From the NCBI RefSeq assembly GCF_964204865.1, contig NC_135257.1, forward strand, positions 6,656,151 through 6,720,150: 64,000 nt of DNA. Direction: 5' to 3'. The position numbers and the translations under genes were made by a program. A model generated the notes under the pieces. It worked only from the letters and a program-made list of their open reading frames with translations, was not told the origin of the DNA and made no database searches. Position 1 is the first letter of the stretch; each line of letters starts with the position of its first letter. Origin of the DNA: Styela clava. Its lineage: Eukaryota; Chordata; Ascidiacea; Stolidobranchia; Styelidae. Shown in pieces: positions 22,401 to 33,600 of this stretch.

Positions 22401-25400
22401 AAAATGGGAATAATTTTATATTACCTGATTCAATAATTTCATCAAAAGGGTCCTTTGTTAATGAACTGCAATTAAGCTCATCTTTTCCTGATGGGCAATC
22501 TACCATACGATCACATTCCCAACTTAAAGGAATTGATATATTGTTTCCACAATCAAATCCATATGTCGACAATGAGTGACTCTCAAAAGAAATTGTGTTT
22601 GAAGAGTCTCCAAAGCAGTTGGAAGTGGTATAATTATCATAACATTGAGACCAAGGTAAGCAAATGTATTGTGAATCATTGCGATCACAATGCGATTCAA
22701 TAACACATTGAGTGGGAGCTTTCACACTGCTCTCTTTATGACAAGAAGGAGCAAAAGTGTTTCGATAATCGCAGGATTTCTCATCTTCTCCAAGAAAACA
22801 ATCTTCTTCTCCGTCACAAACCCAGGAATAAGGTATGCACATGCTAAAACAAATATTATGTTCAAAAATTTATTATACAAAAACATGCAAAAACGATTCC
22901 TTTTTTGTTGTTGTAATATCGTGACATTAGTTTTACAACAATATAAAAACATAGAGACTGGCATAATAACTTGCTGTCTCACATAAAAACGCATCCTGTG
23001 AGTCACAGGATTTATTTTTGATGACCTTTGAATGACATGAAATGTATGAATGAGCTTCTCTGGCTGCTGTAAATAGCCTAACAGAAAAATGAACCATTTG
23101 TGGTTTGTACTTTTTCGTGAAGAGGTTTCCAAAGATACATGGACCGGATGGCCACTAACATGTTTTTATGATCAAATATTGTTAATCGATGGTATTTGCC
23201 ATTCACTTACCTGATCGATGACATTTGGCAATGATACTCTCTACAGGTTTTGTTGCCACTTCCCAGATATTTCATTCTGGGACGTACTGTCAGTAGAAAT
23301 CCACAGTAGTTTGTAAAGCCGTCAGTTTTGAATCGCATATATACTTCATCTTGTGGTATTATCTAAAAATAACGTTTAACATGGTATTTTATTTACCATT
23401 CAACTAATAACTCATACTACAAAATCGTTTTTAAATTTGTAGCTTTGTATAACAGGCAAAGATTTGAATCATTATAATATTATATGAGTAAACCCAAAGT
23501 GACATAGTCACTTTGAGAAAACCTATCTTTTCATACAATTCCTTAAAGTAGATTTTCAATCAATCGCATAGAATATGAATTGCTGAAATCATGATCATTC
23601 ATAATGGTAATTTTATAGGGGCACAGATTTACCAAAATGGGTACTGTCATATAAGAACAGATATCCCCTGGAGAGTTTATATAGCTATTTTAGAAATACT
23701 CAGAATACCTGATACAAAGCTGTATTTTGGCAAAATTTTTACAAAAAAGACCAAGTGAGAAAGTGATAAATATGCAATCAAATACAATATCAATTAATGT
23801 CACTATTTTAACCAATATGAGGAAAATAGAATTTGTCTACTTACAGAGTGAAAAGGTGGGGCACTTATTCCCGACAGAATACCACAGTATTTTGCAGATG
23901 AGTTTGAAGACAACTTATTCACAGGAACTGCAATTTCCAAACTGTCATGTTCGCAAACATAACCAAGTTCAAGACTGAAACTGTGGAACCATAGTGATAA
24001 CCAGTAACTTGAGTTGGTAGAGATGTTCCAAATGCAGTCGGTGTTTGGAGAATAGTATTTCGGCCATGTTGAATGGCTTATTGTTACACTTTCATTTTTT
24101 GACAACACTATTTCAGATCCACAGGTTGACATAACTGTATAGAAAGATGATACTATAAAAACAGATACCATATTATGTTATATAGCAAAAACACACGATT
24201 AAGGTTAGCAAGGTTTGCCTGTCTTCCGAAAGAACAGTAGTCACTAGATATTTAAATGAAATACCTCCCGAGTTTGAGTGCTTAATGTTATTTTTAACAT
24301 CTGTGCAATTAAATTCATCATCAGCATTTGGACAGTCAGCAAGCTTATCGCAAGTCCATGATTGAGGTATACAACCAATCACTCTAACTCCCTCTACATC
24401 AAGACATGGGTATTGTTGACCATAGCAGGAAAGGTCTGAAAGAATACAGTACTTAAATAGGAGAAAAGAAGGTTCTCGAATGTGCAAAAGCTTTCACTAT
24501 CGAAAATTGCGCATTCTGTATAACTAATAAAGAAAACCTCAACGAAAAAAATAAGCTCCACCTTCTCTAATTACATAAAACAGAGATCCTGGGATGATTT
24601 TATATCTTCCAATTAGTCCAACACTTTCAAAATGATATATGAAGGCTTCTAAAGATGAAACTGTTTCTCTTCTAAGATCTCGCTTAGGATCATCAGAATT
24701 AGAGCGTTTTACAGTGCCAAATGTAGCCTCCAGGTGACAAACAATAGATCCTTCACTGTATAAAAAGGTAGTTAGTGTAAAAACCATAGTTTTTAAAATG
24801 ACATGATTGCCCTAAATCAAACTGCTCTAACCTGAATCTATCGACTGTACTGCCAATGAAATTTCCATCGTTCTGCAATGATTTTCCCACCTAAAACAAG
24901 ATTATTATCTGTATATCAAATAAAAAATTTAGCAAATGATCAATATAAAACAATCAACTTTTGTGTGCGCAAAAAAAAATTAACTGTGTGGAAATATATT
25001 AATTACTTCATATGTTAATGTTGATTCCAATGACTGGAACTCTGAAGTTGTTGACAAGGACAAACTAGCTTCAAATTTTTCTTCTAAGGCTATTGATAAA
25101 TCAGCCACAAGAATTTCTTCATACTGTACATTGGCTGTTGTAGTTTCAGTGTATGATACTTTCAAAAAATAAATTGACAAATGGTTTTTGAAGGAAACAT
25201 GTATAATAAGATAATTGCTACAGTTGCATATTATCATTTACCCATTTTTTGAACAATGTTATGAAGACATCAATTCATTATAATTAGGTGCATTTAAATT
25301 TACCTTCCTGAATCATACAATTAAAATATTGACAACATGATTCACGGTGAATCCACTATGAATGACAGTTTACTTGAGCATTCAAAAGGCATTTTGTTCA

Positions 25401-28400
25401 TTGGGAAAACCCACAAATTGTTTCAATTGAGAGTGTTATTTTGGTCAATATGCAATGATCCAGAGGAATTAAATATTATTTGCGTATATAGATGGATCTG
25501 TAATTGACAACACGTTTTTTGATACCTTTCAAAGTCACCAATCTCTAGCAGAAACTCAAGACTATAGAAATTATATTTGTAACTGCTCAAAAATATAGTT
25601 GTATGTGTGTAAAATTGGATATTGATCTCACCAATAGGAGTAGCTTCAACTGTTGTATATGAAGTTGTTTCCTCAGCTAGAGTAGGAAGTCCTAATAAAT
25701 AAATGGTGCATAAGGCGACAAGTTATCCATACCGGTACTTGGAGTTGTTGTCATACTAGTGTCAATATTCTGTGTCATACTTGATTGTATTTGGTTTCAT
25801 TGATTTTCATAGTTAATTTGGTGTGGTGATTAGAGACATAGTGATACAGTTGAATGACAAGAATGTAATAGTATGAAATACATTAAATTAAGAACCTTTT
25901 TCCCCCACTGCGATGTTTTTATGAGAACACAACAAATATATTATGGATATAGCTTCAAAATAATGGATTGATTTCAATATGCGATGAGCTGAAGGAATTA
26001 AATATTATTTGTGTATATAGATGGATCTGTAATTGACAACATGTTTTCTGATACCTCTCAAAGTCACCAATCTCTAGCAGAAACTCAAGACTATAGAAAT
26101 TATATTTGTTACTGCTCAAAAACATAGTTGTATGTGTGTAAACTTGGATATTAATCTCACCAATAGTAGTAGCTTCAATTGTTGTATATGAAGTTGTTTC
26201 CTCAGCTAGAATAGGAAGTCATAATAAATAAATGGTGCATAAGGCGACAAGTTATGCATACCGGTACCGGTACTTGAAATTGTTGTCATACTAGTGTCAA
26301 TATTCTGAGTCATACTTGATTGTACTTGGTTTCATTGATTTTCATAGTTAATTTGGTGTGGTGATTAGAGACATAGTGATACAGTCTAATGACAAGAATG
26401 TAATAGTGTGAAATACATTCAATTAAGAACCTTTTTCCCTCACTGCAATGTTTTTATGAAAACACAACAAATATATTATGGATATAGCTTCAAAATAATG
26501 GATTGATTTCAAATAATATTATTACCATATTCTACGGACCATGAGGCACACCGTTTTATACATAAGGTGTATCGGACTATCAAGCGCAACCCCTACTGGT
26601 TTTGCGTATAGGCAATGAAGCATAAAACACTACTAGATCCATATATTATGCGCGCCGGCTTAAAAGGCATTCAATCGATTTTTGAAAAAAAAAAAATTTT
26701 AAGCGCGCCTCATGATCCATAAAACACCATAATTGTAGCGTAATATAATCAAATGTTGATAAAATGTTCAAATTTATTTTATTTTTGTAGCAGTGCATTT
26801 GTGCAAAACCAGAATTTTGTTTTACCAGGGGCACAAGCGATTGTTTCTTTGTTATCATTTCTTTTAGATACAACATAATTATCAACGCAAACACATGTGT
26901 AACTCTCTGCATTGTCCTTGCAAACAGTAAATTCCTCACAGGCATGAGTGTTCTCCTCGCATTCGTCAAATCCTAAATATATATATGCTTACTGAAAGAA
27001 CAAGAGGAAAATAAGGATGTGCGACAATGTCCAGGATTATTCCTATTAACAAAGATTTTGTGGATTGATTTCGTATTAAGGACACAGTAGTAACCAATGA
27101 CAGAAATGTTTTTGTGTGCTCTACTAGCCCTGTTTACTAGCTCACCAGTGCTCTAAATTTGTACATATGTATATTTCCTATTTGTTAGATATCCCGATAA
27201 CGTTATATACCAGGTTGACCTGATTACACATGAACATTCCCAACCTCACAATGCTGTAGGATAGATAGATAAGTTTTCAAATATTGATATTGGTGTGTTA
27301 AGGTAGAAATTAAAAACTGATGTCAAAAATTACCTTCAAGTTTCACCTTTAAAATCTGTATTGATCCAAGATCCATTTCAAAAACAGTTTTGACACTATC
27401 TCGACTCAGAATTGCTCCATCTGTGGTGTTCATCCCAACAACACCATTTGCTTTGTATTTTCCACCATTTTTTTTGTCGAACACTTGATTCCAAAATTGA
27501 ACAACACATATACTACTGAATGCTTTTCTCAACTCACTTTCCAACTGAAAAAGTATGACTTTTGACCAAATTTGCTCAAAATCTAGCATGTCCTTACATT
27601 CCAATAAATGGGGGTATAATTTTTATTGATATCATAGCAACTCAAAACCACAGATTTGATTGATTTTTTTTTTTTTCAGTTAATATAAATCTCCACACTA
27701 AAAAAATGTTTCTAAGAAAATTGTCTTAAATGCAGAGAAAATACAAACAAAATGTATTTTGGTTTTTCATATATTAAATTTTGACAAACTATATTCATAG
27801 TAGTAGTAATTTTTTTTTTTTGGGAGTAATATCATATTTTGGTAGAATTCAAATCACATCATATATTTGTCATTGTGAAATGTTTAGTGCATTACAATAT
27901 GCAGATATTCTTGACAGGAATAGTTGTCCTATAACCACTGCAAATATCAATAATATTTGACATGTCCATTTTTTTTTCAAGTGGTATGTGTTGTTATCAA
28001 AAATCCGATTGTGAAATAAATATGTAGTATATATAAAAAAAATCTTACACTAGAATTGTATTCATCATAACTGCTAGACTTCATTTCAACTTCATATTCA
28101 TACACAGTTTGTTTTGATGAACATTCTAAATGATGAACATAATAATTGTTTTGTACTGTTTTTAAAAAACAATAGGTAAGGAAATATTATTGTTTGTAAA
28201 GGAAAAAATGTTTAAAATTTAGGGTGGAGTCCAACTGATAATAATTTGTTTAAACCTGAACCATTTGAGAAGTATCATATGAATATACAATTATTTTCTT
28301 ATCATAATAGCACAAAGTGTATAAAGTGTATATGTGCAGTTTGCATTTTCAATAATGCATTTTTACATAAGCATAGCATAGCAAATTAAAGGCATCACCT

Positions 28401-30680
28401 TGTTCACATGTGATATTGCCATATAACTCAGAAGTATGGGTTGCACTAAAATTTCCATCACTGCAGGAACATTGATATGAACCTTCTATTTCTTCACATT
28501 TGGTGTTTTGTCCACAAACGTTTTCGTTTTCACATTCTTTATAGTCTGAAGAAAACAGAAAATTATCTATATTAATTTATCTAGTTTGTTCAAATAATAA
28601 CAATTTGAAACATATTAGTATCCACATAAATCGTGTCATCTCAAGAACACTAGGATGTCAGAATATCCTCATCATCACATGAACATATGTGTCTTCTCAC
28701 CTTTGATAAGGTTTACTCAAGTTCTATTATTATTTGGCTCGGCGGTGTGGCGCATTGTGCTAAGCGTAGGAATACGCTCGCCACCTCACCTAATACCTGG
28801 CTAACGAATCCCATACACGCCTGGCATAGACCAGTGGACTGGTAACCATACGAGATTCCGTGGTTAGCTATACGATTGAGCCGCGTTATCAGCTATCCTG
28901 TCTAACGGTATAAATAAACGGTTTAAATATGTACATCCTACCCTACCCATGAATGATAATATTGAGAAATACTGTTCACCTGATATAACTACATCTTTGA
29001 AATTATAGACTGATATTTTTGTAAGACTGAATGCAGTTTCCACTTCTTGTATGGTGATGAGGTTGCCATCGGTTGTATTCAAGTCAATAACAGATGAAAA
29101 CTTGTAAGGTATTCCGAATGACCAGGACACGTCGGAGAAGACAAATGAACAGGCATCGGGAATAGAGCTAACACCATGTGCCTGAAACTTTAATTAATTC
29201 GGCATTATAGAAAGCGTGGCGCGACCAAATTACTAAACAACAAGTTAGGTCTGTACAAATTCCCTACATTCCAATCATAGAGTCAATTGAAAGGTTGTGG
29301 GTCATTCTGGATAAAGCTTAACCCGAGAAAGCCTAATTGTAAATATCCCGTTTAGACAACAAATCTCTACGCATGTAATTTTGTTGAAAATATAAATAGA
29401 ATTGCCGAGGATGGTTAGCTCGAAGAAGGAAACTGACGCGCCGCCTTGTCGCCCTCGGACATTCCGTTTCCTCCTTTGTCAAATATATGTCTAATTTTCA
29501 CTTCAAGAAATAAACATTGAAGTTTCAACGTAAACACTGATACATCATATTTGGGTGTCAAATTACCTATCTATACTGTATCATAAAGAGAATTGAAAAT
29601 ATAACATAGAAACATTGGTTCGGTTTAGCGTTATACGCTCTCAACCGCACCTCTGATTGCCCTGCGTGGGTTCGCAGGTTCGAATCCCATTAGGGGATAG
29701 TTATGTGAGAAATTACTGGCTATCTAATCCCATACCCTACATGAACCGGTAACCGGACGAGAGGCCGTGGTTCGCCATATGATTAAGTCGTCTCAGCGGC
29801 TTTCCTTTTTCCGGGATAATTATGTAAATCCCATCCTCTCTATTGACGAGTGGAGTGTTCAATCTGTGGCCCGCGCAGAGACGCAGCTAGGATTTATCTG
29901 GAGTAAAACGTGGGACATGGCAGCCGATTTCTATTATCGTATGTAGGTTCTGTCAGCTTTCCTGTGTCAATGCTGACCGCTTTGGTGTCTTTGCCAAGAT
30001 TAAGATATTATTTCAGTTTAGCTATATTCTATACCTGTGTTTGTACATCAGACGATGACGATGGAAGCGCGTATATTCCCATGTTCATGTTAAATTTTGA
30101 AGTTTTTGAATTGCACTGAGCGTGTGTTCCTAAAAAAACGAAATAGGAGGGAAACAAATAAATTTTAATCAAGTGGAATCGATACGATAATTTGTTAAAA
30201 CTTTGTGGTTATACAATCCTAGATAAAATTGTATACAAATGAATCTCATTTTAAATATTCAAGCATGCTTTTCATTTATACTTGTGTCTTTAAAATTTAC
30301 AAAAAGATATGAATGTTAGCCTATTCCACTCTATTCATTCTTGTTATTGATGTAAAGATAGCAACAACAAAAAAACATGTCTGACCCGAGGTTCTAATAT
30401 TCAATTCAAAAAGTTGGAATCCTAGTAGTTTCAAAACTCTAGAATTCCAACTTTTTTAATTAGAAATTAGAACCTCGGGTGTCGCTGCTCGATAACCAGC
30501 TTTGGTTCCCTGCGACTTCCCTTCCCCAGTAAAACTGTGTAAATTAACATTTTCTCGTAATTTGTGCTTATGTGATATTATTTTTACTGGTTAAATTTGA
30601 CTTGACTCACCTAGCTGTGTACAAATAATCCAAACGATCAGAGATTTCAGAGTCCTCTCCCACATCTCACAGGCAGTCAT
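13407..30680 (-). CDS. Large GPI-anchored mosaic protein: EGF, SEA, LDLa, CUB, WxxW and Ly6 domains
   Basis: I assembled 21 exons by consensus splice sites with matching phases: 30680-30611, 30129-30035, 29181-28980, 28545-28399, 28155-28049, 27544-27334, 26972-26826, 25691-25632, 25158-25007, 24890-24832, 24755-24562, 24435-24265, 24134-23845, 23362-23211, 22843-22425, 22204-21741, 20244-20081, 19751-18847, 18587-17229, 14301-14092, 13972-13407. They sum to 6144 nt, which is 2047 residues plus stop. Order: signal peptide (1-23); unnamed module (24-122) and EGF (123-171); the same module (172-277) and EGF (278-326); SEA-like (347-480); LDLa (482-538); CUB (539-670); two LDLa (675-815); CUB (826-980); LDLa (981-1034); two CUB (1035-1336); WxxW; nine 25-residue Ser/Thr-rich repeats; second WxxW; Ly6/uPAR domain ending CCENELCN; GPI signal with an NGA omega-like site and a hydrophobic tail. 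It is probably an extracellular adhesion or mucosal surface protein. The function is unknown. The exon 11 donor (24562) and exon 19 donor (17229) are the least certain. Confidence 0.85.
14692..15354 (+). CDS. Unrecognised Ser/Thr/Pro-rich ORF in a poly-A-tailed insertion
   Basis: I do not recognise this protein. The first ATG of the open frame is 14692 (220 codons); the frame itself is open further upstream, at least to 14623. The product is rich in Ser, Thr, Pro, Asn and acidic residues, has an RQSSRLKQ basic patch, and ends in Lys-Lys-Lys-Lys. There is no reverse transcriptase or zinc knuckle. About 290 bp after the stop comes a 27-A run (15642-15668), so the segment looks like the 3' part of a retrotransposed sequence inserted in the intron between exons 19 and 20 of the mosaic gene, in the opposite orientation. 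It may be a LINE ORF1 tail or a processed copy of a host mRNA. Confidence 0.3.
   Translation: MTSTKISELHKQNDQNDVQPSSTAQNTPDIPATIDQDVSLPEITMGNTSNGTTTNSMLDNRIPEIDLVSDLHEFSSSTGSNDLKEISNWSECEDPGDVLSPLSTPPNQLQQKPTRQSSRLKQTSTIGNTPFHPTSKGNAYVKVMLRNIDPCDLSTTSVFDSTPDEISSAPANLEYNKSNPKTPDSTQPKLDNKRYRDDTTSSDSSFSTSLEVKLVGKKKK
15642..15668 (+). repeat. Poly-A tract, probable 3' end of a retrotransposed insertion
   Basis: An uninterrupted run of about 27 A follows the ORF at 14692-15354 and its 3' flank. A target duplication could not be identified. Confidence 0.6.
16669..17046. mobile_element. hAT MITE with perfect target duplication
   Basis: The left end CTAGGGCTGGGCATTTTCG and the right end CGAAATGCCCAGCT are inverted. 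The 8-bp duplication AGTTGTGA is exact at 16661-16668 and 17047-17054. The 378-bp non-coding element lies in the intron between exons 19 and 20 of the mosaic gene. Confidence 0.85.
17287..17961 (-). repeat. Coding minisatellite, 9 x 75 bp (25-residue stalk repeat)
   Basis: Nine tandem 75-bp units in exon 19 of the mosaic gene encode variants of EEMITEFPSSKYHTEASTKS plus SESKNH-like ends. The units differ by only a few bases, and the outer units (NEYMITEFTRLKYH at the start, SESKTK at the end) are more diverged. This is the pattern of a tandem array growing by unequal exchange. The array is Ser/Thr/Lys/Glu-rich, sits between the two WxxW domains, and probably forms an extended, possibly O-glycosylated stalk. 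Confidence 0.95.
19857..19972. mobile_element. Palindromic MITE, family U, copy 2
   Basis: An inverted repeat has the CTCCTGAAATATGTGCACC core on the left and its counterpart on the right, with AGATATATCGG at both outer ends. The centre contains GGTTAGGGTTAAGG. It lies in the intron between exons 17 and 18 of the mosaic gene. Confidence 0.75.
20607..21616. mobile_element. Foldback Tc1/mariner-type element
   Basis: The termini CAGGGTGATCAGACC and GGTCTGATCACCCTG are perfect inverted repeats at least 47 bp long, flanked by TA on both sides (20605-20606 and 21617-21618) as for Tc1/mariner. The arms are about 240 bp each. Both encode the same Tc1-like transposase C-terminal segment: the left arm on the minus strand (RRVLKAKGGYIKK) and the right arm, more decayed, on the plus strand. 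The element is thus a head-to-head dimer of a transposase 3' end. It lies in the intron between exons 16 and 17 of the mosaic gene and holds a hAT MITE near its centre. Confidence 0.88.
20857..21372. mobile_element. hAT MITE inside the foldback element
   Basis: The left end CAGTTGTTCTCAATCTGAG and the right end TTGGGAATAACTG are inverted. The flanks CCTTAGAG (20849-20856) and CTTTAAAG (21373-21380) match at six of eight positions, consistent with an aged 8-bp target duplication. Without it, the two arms of the surrounding Tc1-like foldback would meet almost directly. It is 516 bp and non-coding. Confidence 0.72.
25447..26510. repeat. Tandem duplication of about 529 bp covering a mini-exon
   Basis: 25447-25975 and 25976-26510 are consecutive copies at an offset of 529 bp with few differences. 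The first contains exon 8 of the mosaic gene (25632-25691). The second contains the matching segment 26161-26220. Confidence 0.88.
26161..26220 (-). pseudogene. Decayed duplicate of mini-exon 8 of the mosaic gene
   Basis: This 60-bp segment duplicates exon 8 and keeps the donor GTGAGA and an open frame. The acceptor AG of the original has become AT (plus strand CCTAATAA to CATAATAA at the edge). With no other suitable acceptor in view it should be skipped. If used it would add 20 residues in frame, because the exon is phase 1 on both sides. Confidence 0.7.
26535..26730. mobile_element. Possible MITE fragment
   Basis: GACCATGAGGCACACCGTTTTATA on the left and GCGCGCCTCATGATCCATAAAAC on the right form an imperfect inverted pair about 150 bp apart. 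There is no target duplication. It lies in the intron between exons 7 and 8 of the mosaic gene. Confidence 0.35.
28735..28930 (+). repeat. tRNA-derived SINE-like repeat, copy 1 (truncated head)
   Basis: It starts GGCTCGGCGGTGTGGCGC with an A-box-like segment. The tail with TGGTAACCATACGAGA and CCGTGGTTAGC is shared with the copy at 29617. The B-box region is missing. It lies between exons 3 and 4 of the mosaic gene, in the opposite orientation. Confidence 0.55.
29617..29840 (+). repeat. tRNA-derived SINE-like repeat, copy 2
   Basis: The head resembles a tRNA, with an A-box-like TTTAGCGTTATACGC and a consensus B box GGTTCGAATCCCA at about 29670-29682. A tail shared with 28735-28930 follows. 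There is no cloverleaf good enough for a functional tRNA. It lies in intron 2 of the mosaic gene. Confidence 0.62.
30385..30479. repeat. Short hairpin MITE
   Basis: Inverted arms of about 35 bp with small gaps run from CCCGAGGTTCTAAT to ATTAGAACCTCGGG, around an AAAAAGTTGGAAT / ATTCCAACTTTTTT inner pair. It lies in intron 1 of the mosaic gene. Confidence 0.7.
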
Positions 30681-33600
30681 GATTCTTTAGTTCAATTTCG
30701 AAGTAAATAACATGCGTTTGATTACAAATTGTCCAAACTCATTTTATCTTTCATTTATTTTTTTCTGTCCTTTTGAATTGAGAAAGGATGAAGTAAACTT
30801 ATAATATTACTCATCGTATTATAAAGTCATTCTCCTAAACTCATCCACAAAAACATCATTTTTACTTTATTATTAACAAACCGGATTATTATACATGAAT
30901 ATTTTATGCCTACATTCTTTTGTTAGTATTTGTCATCATTGTTCACGGAATAAAAATTGTGAACGTGATACCGAGTTTATCATTTTAGATCTAATTTGTG
31001 TTAAAATATCTTTTGATATTGTGAATATATATATAGTAACAAAGCGTATATTATATTGTGTTATAATACAAACATTTACGTAATATGTTAAATTACCATT
31101 ATCATTTTATATGAAATAGGTACGTAAAGAGAAAACGTAAAAATTAACTTAAAAAATAATGACCACTATCAGCTTGAGGCTACTACGTATCTGTTATTTC
31201 ATTTCCAGAATTTAAAAATATTTTGTACTGATATAAACTTCTCGTTCATATAAAAAGTATAATATTAAAATAGCATTTGCTACTTCTTGTTTCAACATTG
31301 CTACAATTCTTCGGATAAATATTACTAATTTTATAAGATGTGTATGCTTGTGTGTACCACGTGCTTGAATTCTAACATATTTTGAATATGCTGACGTCTT
31401 TAAAGCTGAAGTAGTATTTGCTGCAATACACAACGAGATAGCGATCAGAGATCGCCGACTTATCGATTTAGCGGCGTGTATCTTTCGCACTGATTCATTA
31501 GTGACACCGCGTGTCTCATCACTAATTAATTAATAACTCGCTAATTATACGACATAATTCATCCAAAATCAATAGGCTTCTGATCCGAGACATGATAAAT
31601 GCGCATGCAACCTCGCTTTCGTGAGATATCGCGTGTATCTAACAAACAAACATACAAATACCTAACAACATACCTACCGATCAAGATCGATAAGTAATGA
31701 CACACAATGTCGGTATATTAGTAGGGAGCATTATTAATTTGAACAACATGAGAAAAAAATTTATTTTGCGAAACGGACAAACTTGTGGAACGAAGCAGCT
31801 TGAACTGCCCAGTAACAAGATTAGAATAAAGAGCCAGTTTTTTTATAGTACACACGGTGCCAGATAATGCCTTTCAAACATTGCTTCGTTTTTGTTGTTT
31901 CGCGTGTTACTTGTCAATTTTCAAGGACAAGATCTATTTGAATAACTTGTTGTGTTTCCAAAAACCATTTCTTAATAACTTTATTTTCATTATGTCCCCC
32001 GAGCTTTAGTTTGGTCGCAATAATCAAAAATTAGTCCCTCAAACGCTGCGACAGACTAAGCCAACGTGTAAGTGGCACATGGTCAAATAGTTTTTATAAA
32101 AAATAAAAAAAAATTGTAGGCGCTAATTCTTGAAACACTCAAAATAAGCATAAAATTGTTTGGAATGGTGAAGCATTGGGAAAATGTTCCTGGTGTCAAA
32201 GGTCTGGGAAATATCTATTGGAATCATGATTAATTTGCATGGATTTTTAAAATAGTACTCATGCCTACAAACATTTTTATATAAAGGGGTTTAAGATTAT
32301 ACTTGTGAACGAAGAACATGCACTAATTGTTTCAACCGGGTCAATATTGAGGTCTGAGTCGGTTGAGCAGCTCGAATTACCCCTACAACACTGAGTCACC
32401 ATTGAAGACTCTTATATGGAAAGTTTCTGCAATGCACTTTTTCCCTTGGTGACCTAAGCACATGCTTATATTGTTAATGGTTGAGTATACACAGTGGCGT
32501 AGCTACGTAAAATGGCACTCATGGCAAATTTTAAAGGTGCCACTTGTTCGTTGACTGATAATTTTTACTGGCTGTTGATGAATTGTGATACGTCAACGTT
32601 ATTATTTATGTAATACGAGTTTTAAATTATTTTATTGAAATATTTTACGATTAAAACTTCCCTTCCTTTTTGCGCCCCTATCCAAACGGCGCCCACGGGA
32701 TATGTTACATGAACAAGTAAGTATATGTCTCAAGATAGATGTTTACCAAGCACGCCACAAATGAAAAATCCGAGTGATCAACACAATTTGTAAATCTTCA
32801 AAATCGGGACAATTTAGGGTAAAACAAGATGCTATGGGTTAGAAAAAGTATGAAAAAAATGAGAGGTCTTCACAAAAAAGTTTCGTACAAAAATATTGAA
32901 ATCAATCGACATAGTATTTATGGACAAAATCGGATTTTTGTTGGTGACACTATTTGTTGAAGAACTGGAGTGGCTGCAGCTGCAAGAAAAAGCACTGTCA
33001 TACTCAATTTACATAGCTGCAACCAGCACACCTTGTTAATGAGGTACTTACCTAATTTTAAGACTCGGTCTTATTGATTTCGGTTTGATATGGTGACATA
33101 ATTATGCATTTAAATGACCAGAATGAAAAAATATGTAAAAACGTCCAGATCAATATTGAGTTCGAGACAGTACAAAAATCTTTTTTCCTCTCGATAACAT
33201 AAGCATTGAATTGATATTAAGAACGTCACGAATATGTTACGAATAATGCTTTAAAATGAGAATTGATTAACGTCCAATAATATTATTAAGCATAGTATAT
33301 CATGATACCATTTCGATACAAATGATTGATTTTCATAGAAATCCATTAATGAGAAAAGTAATTTGCTTCTCTTAATATTGCTGCAACTCTTTAATAGATA
33401 TCATCAATTTCGTAACACGTCTGCATCCAGCTACGCGCTTAAATAATGTCAACGTATTTGCGACTGTTGCGACTGAAGCAGTCGTCATTGCAGGATGCAC
33501 AATGACACACAACTGTCGGTGCATTAATCAATGTTATGTCAGACTTCTGAGTTGCCCAAAATAGGAGCAAACGAGGCTATGCAAAATCCAACATTGTGTC

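Noticed and set aside
24538-24562. End of the mosaic gene at the in-frame TGA just after the SEA exon
   Set aside because: A phase-1 donor AAG|GTGGAG at 24562/24561 links in frame to the LDLa exon at 24435, and the full exon set sums to a multiple of three. A short isoform remains possible.
29670-29700. Functional tRNA gene
   Set aside because: The B box is good, but the surrounding sequence does not fold into a cloverleaf and continues into a repeated tail, so it is a SINE.
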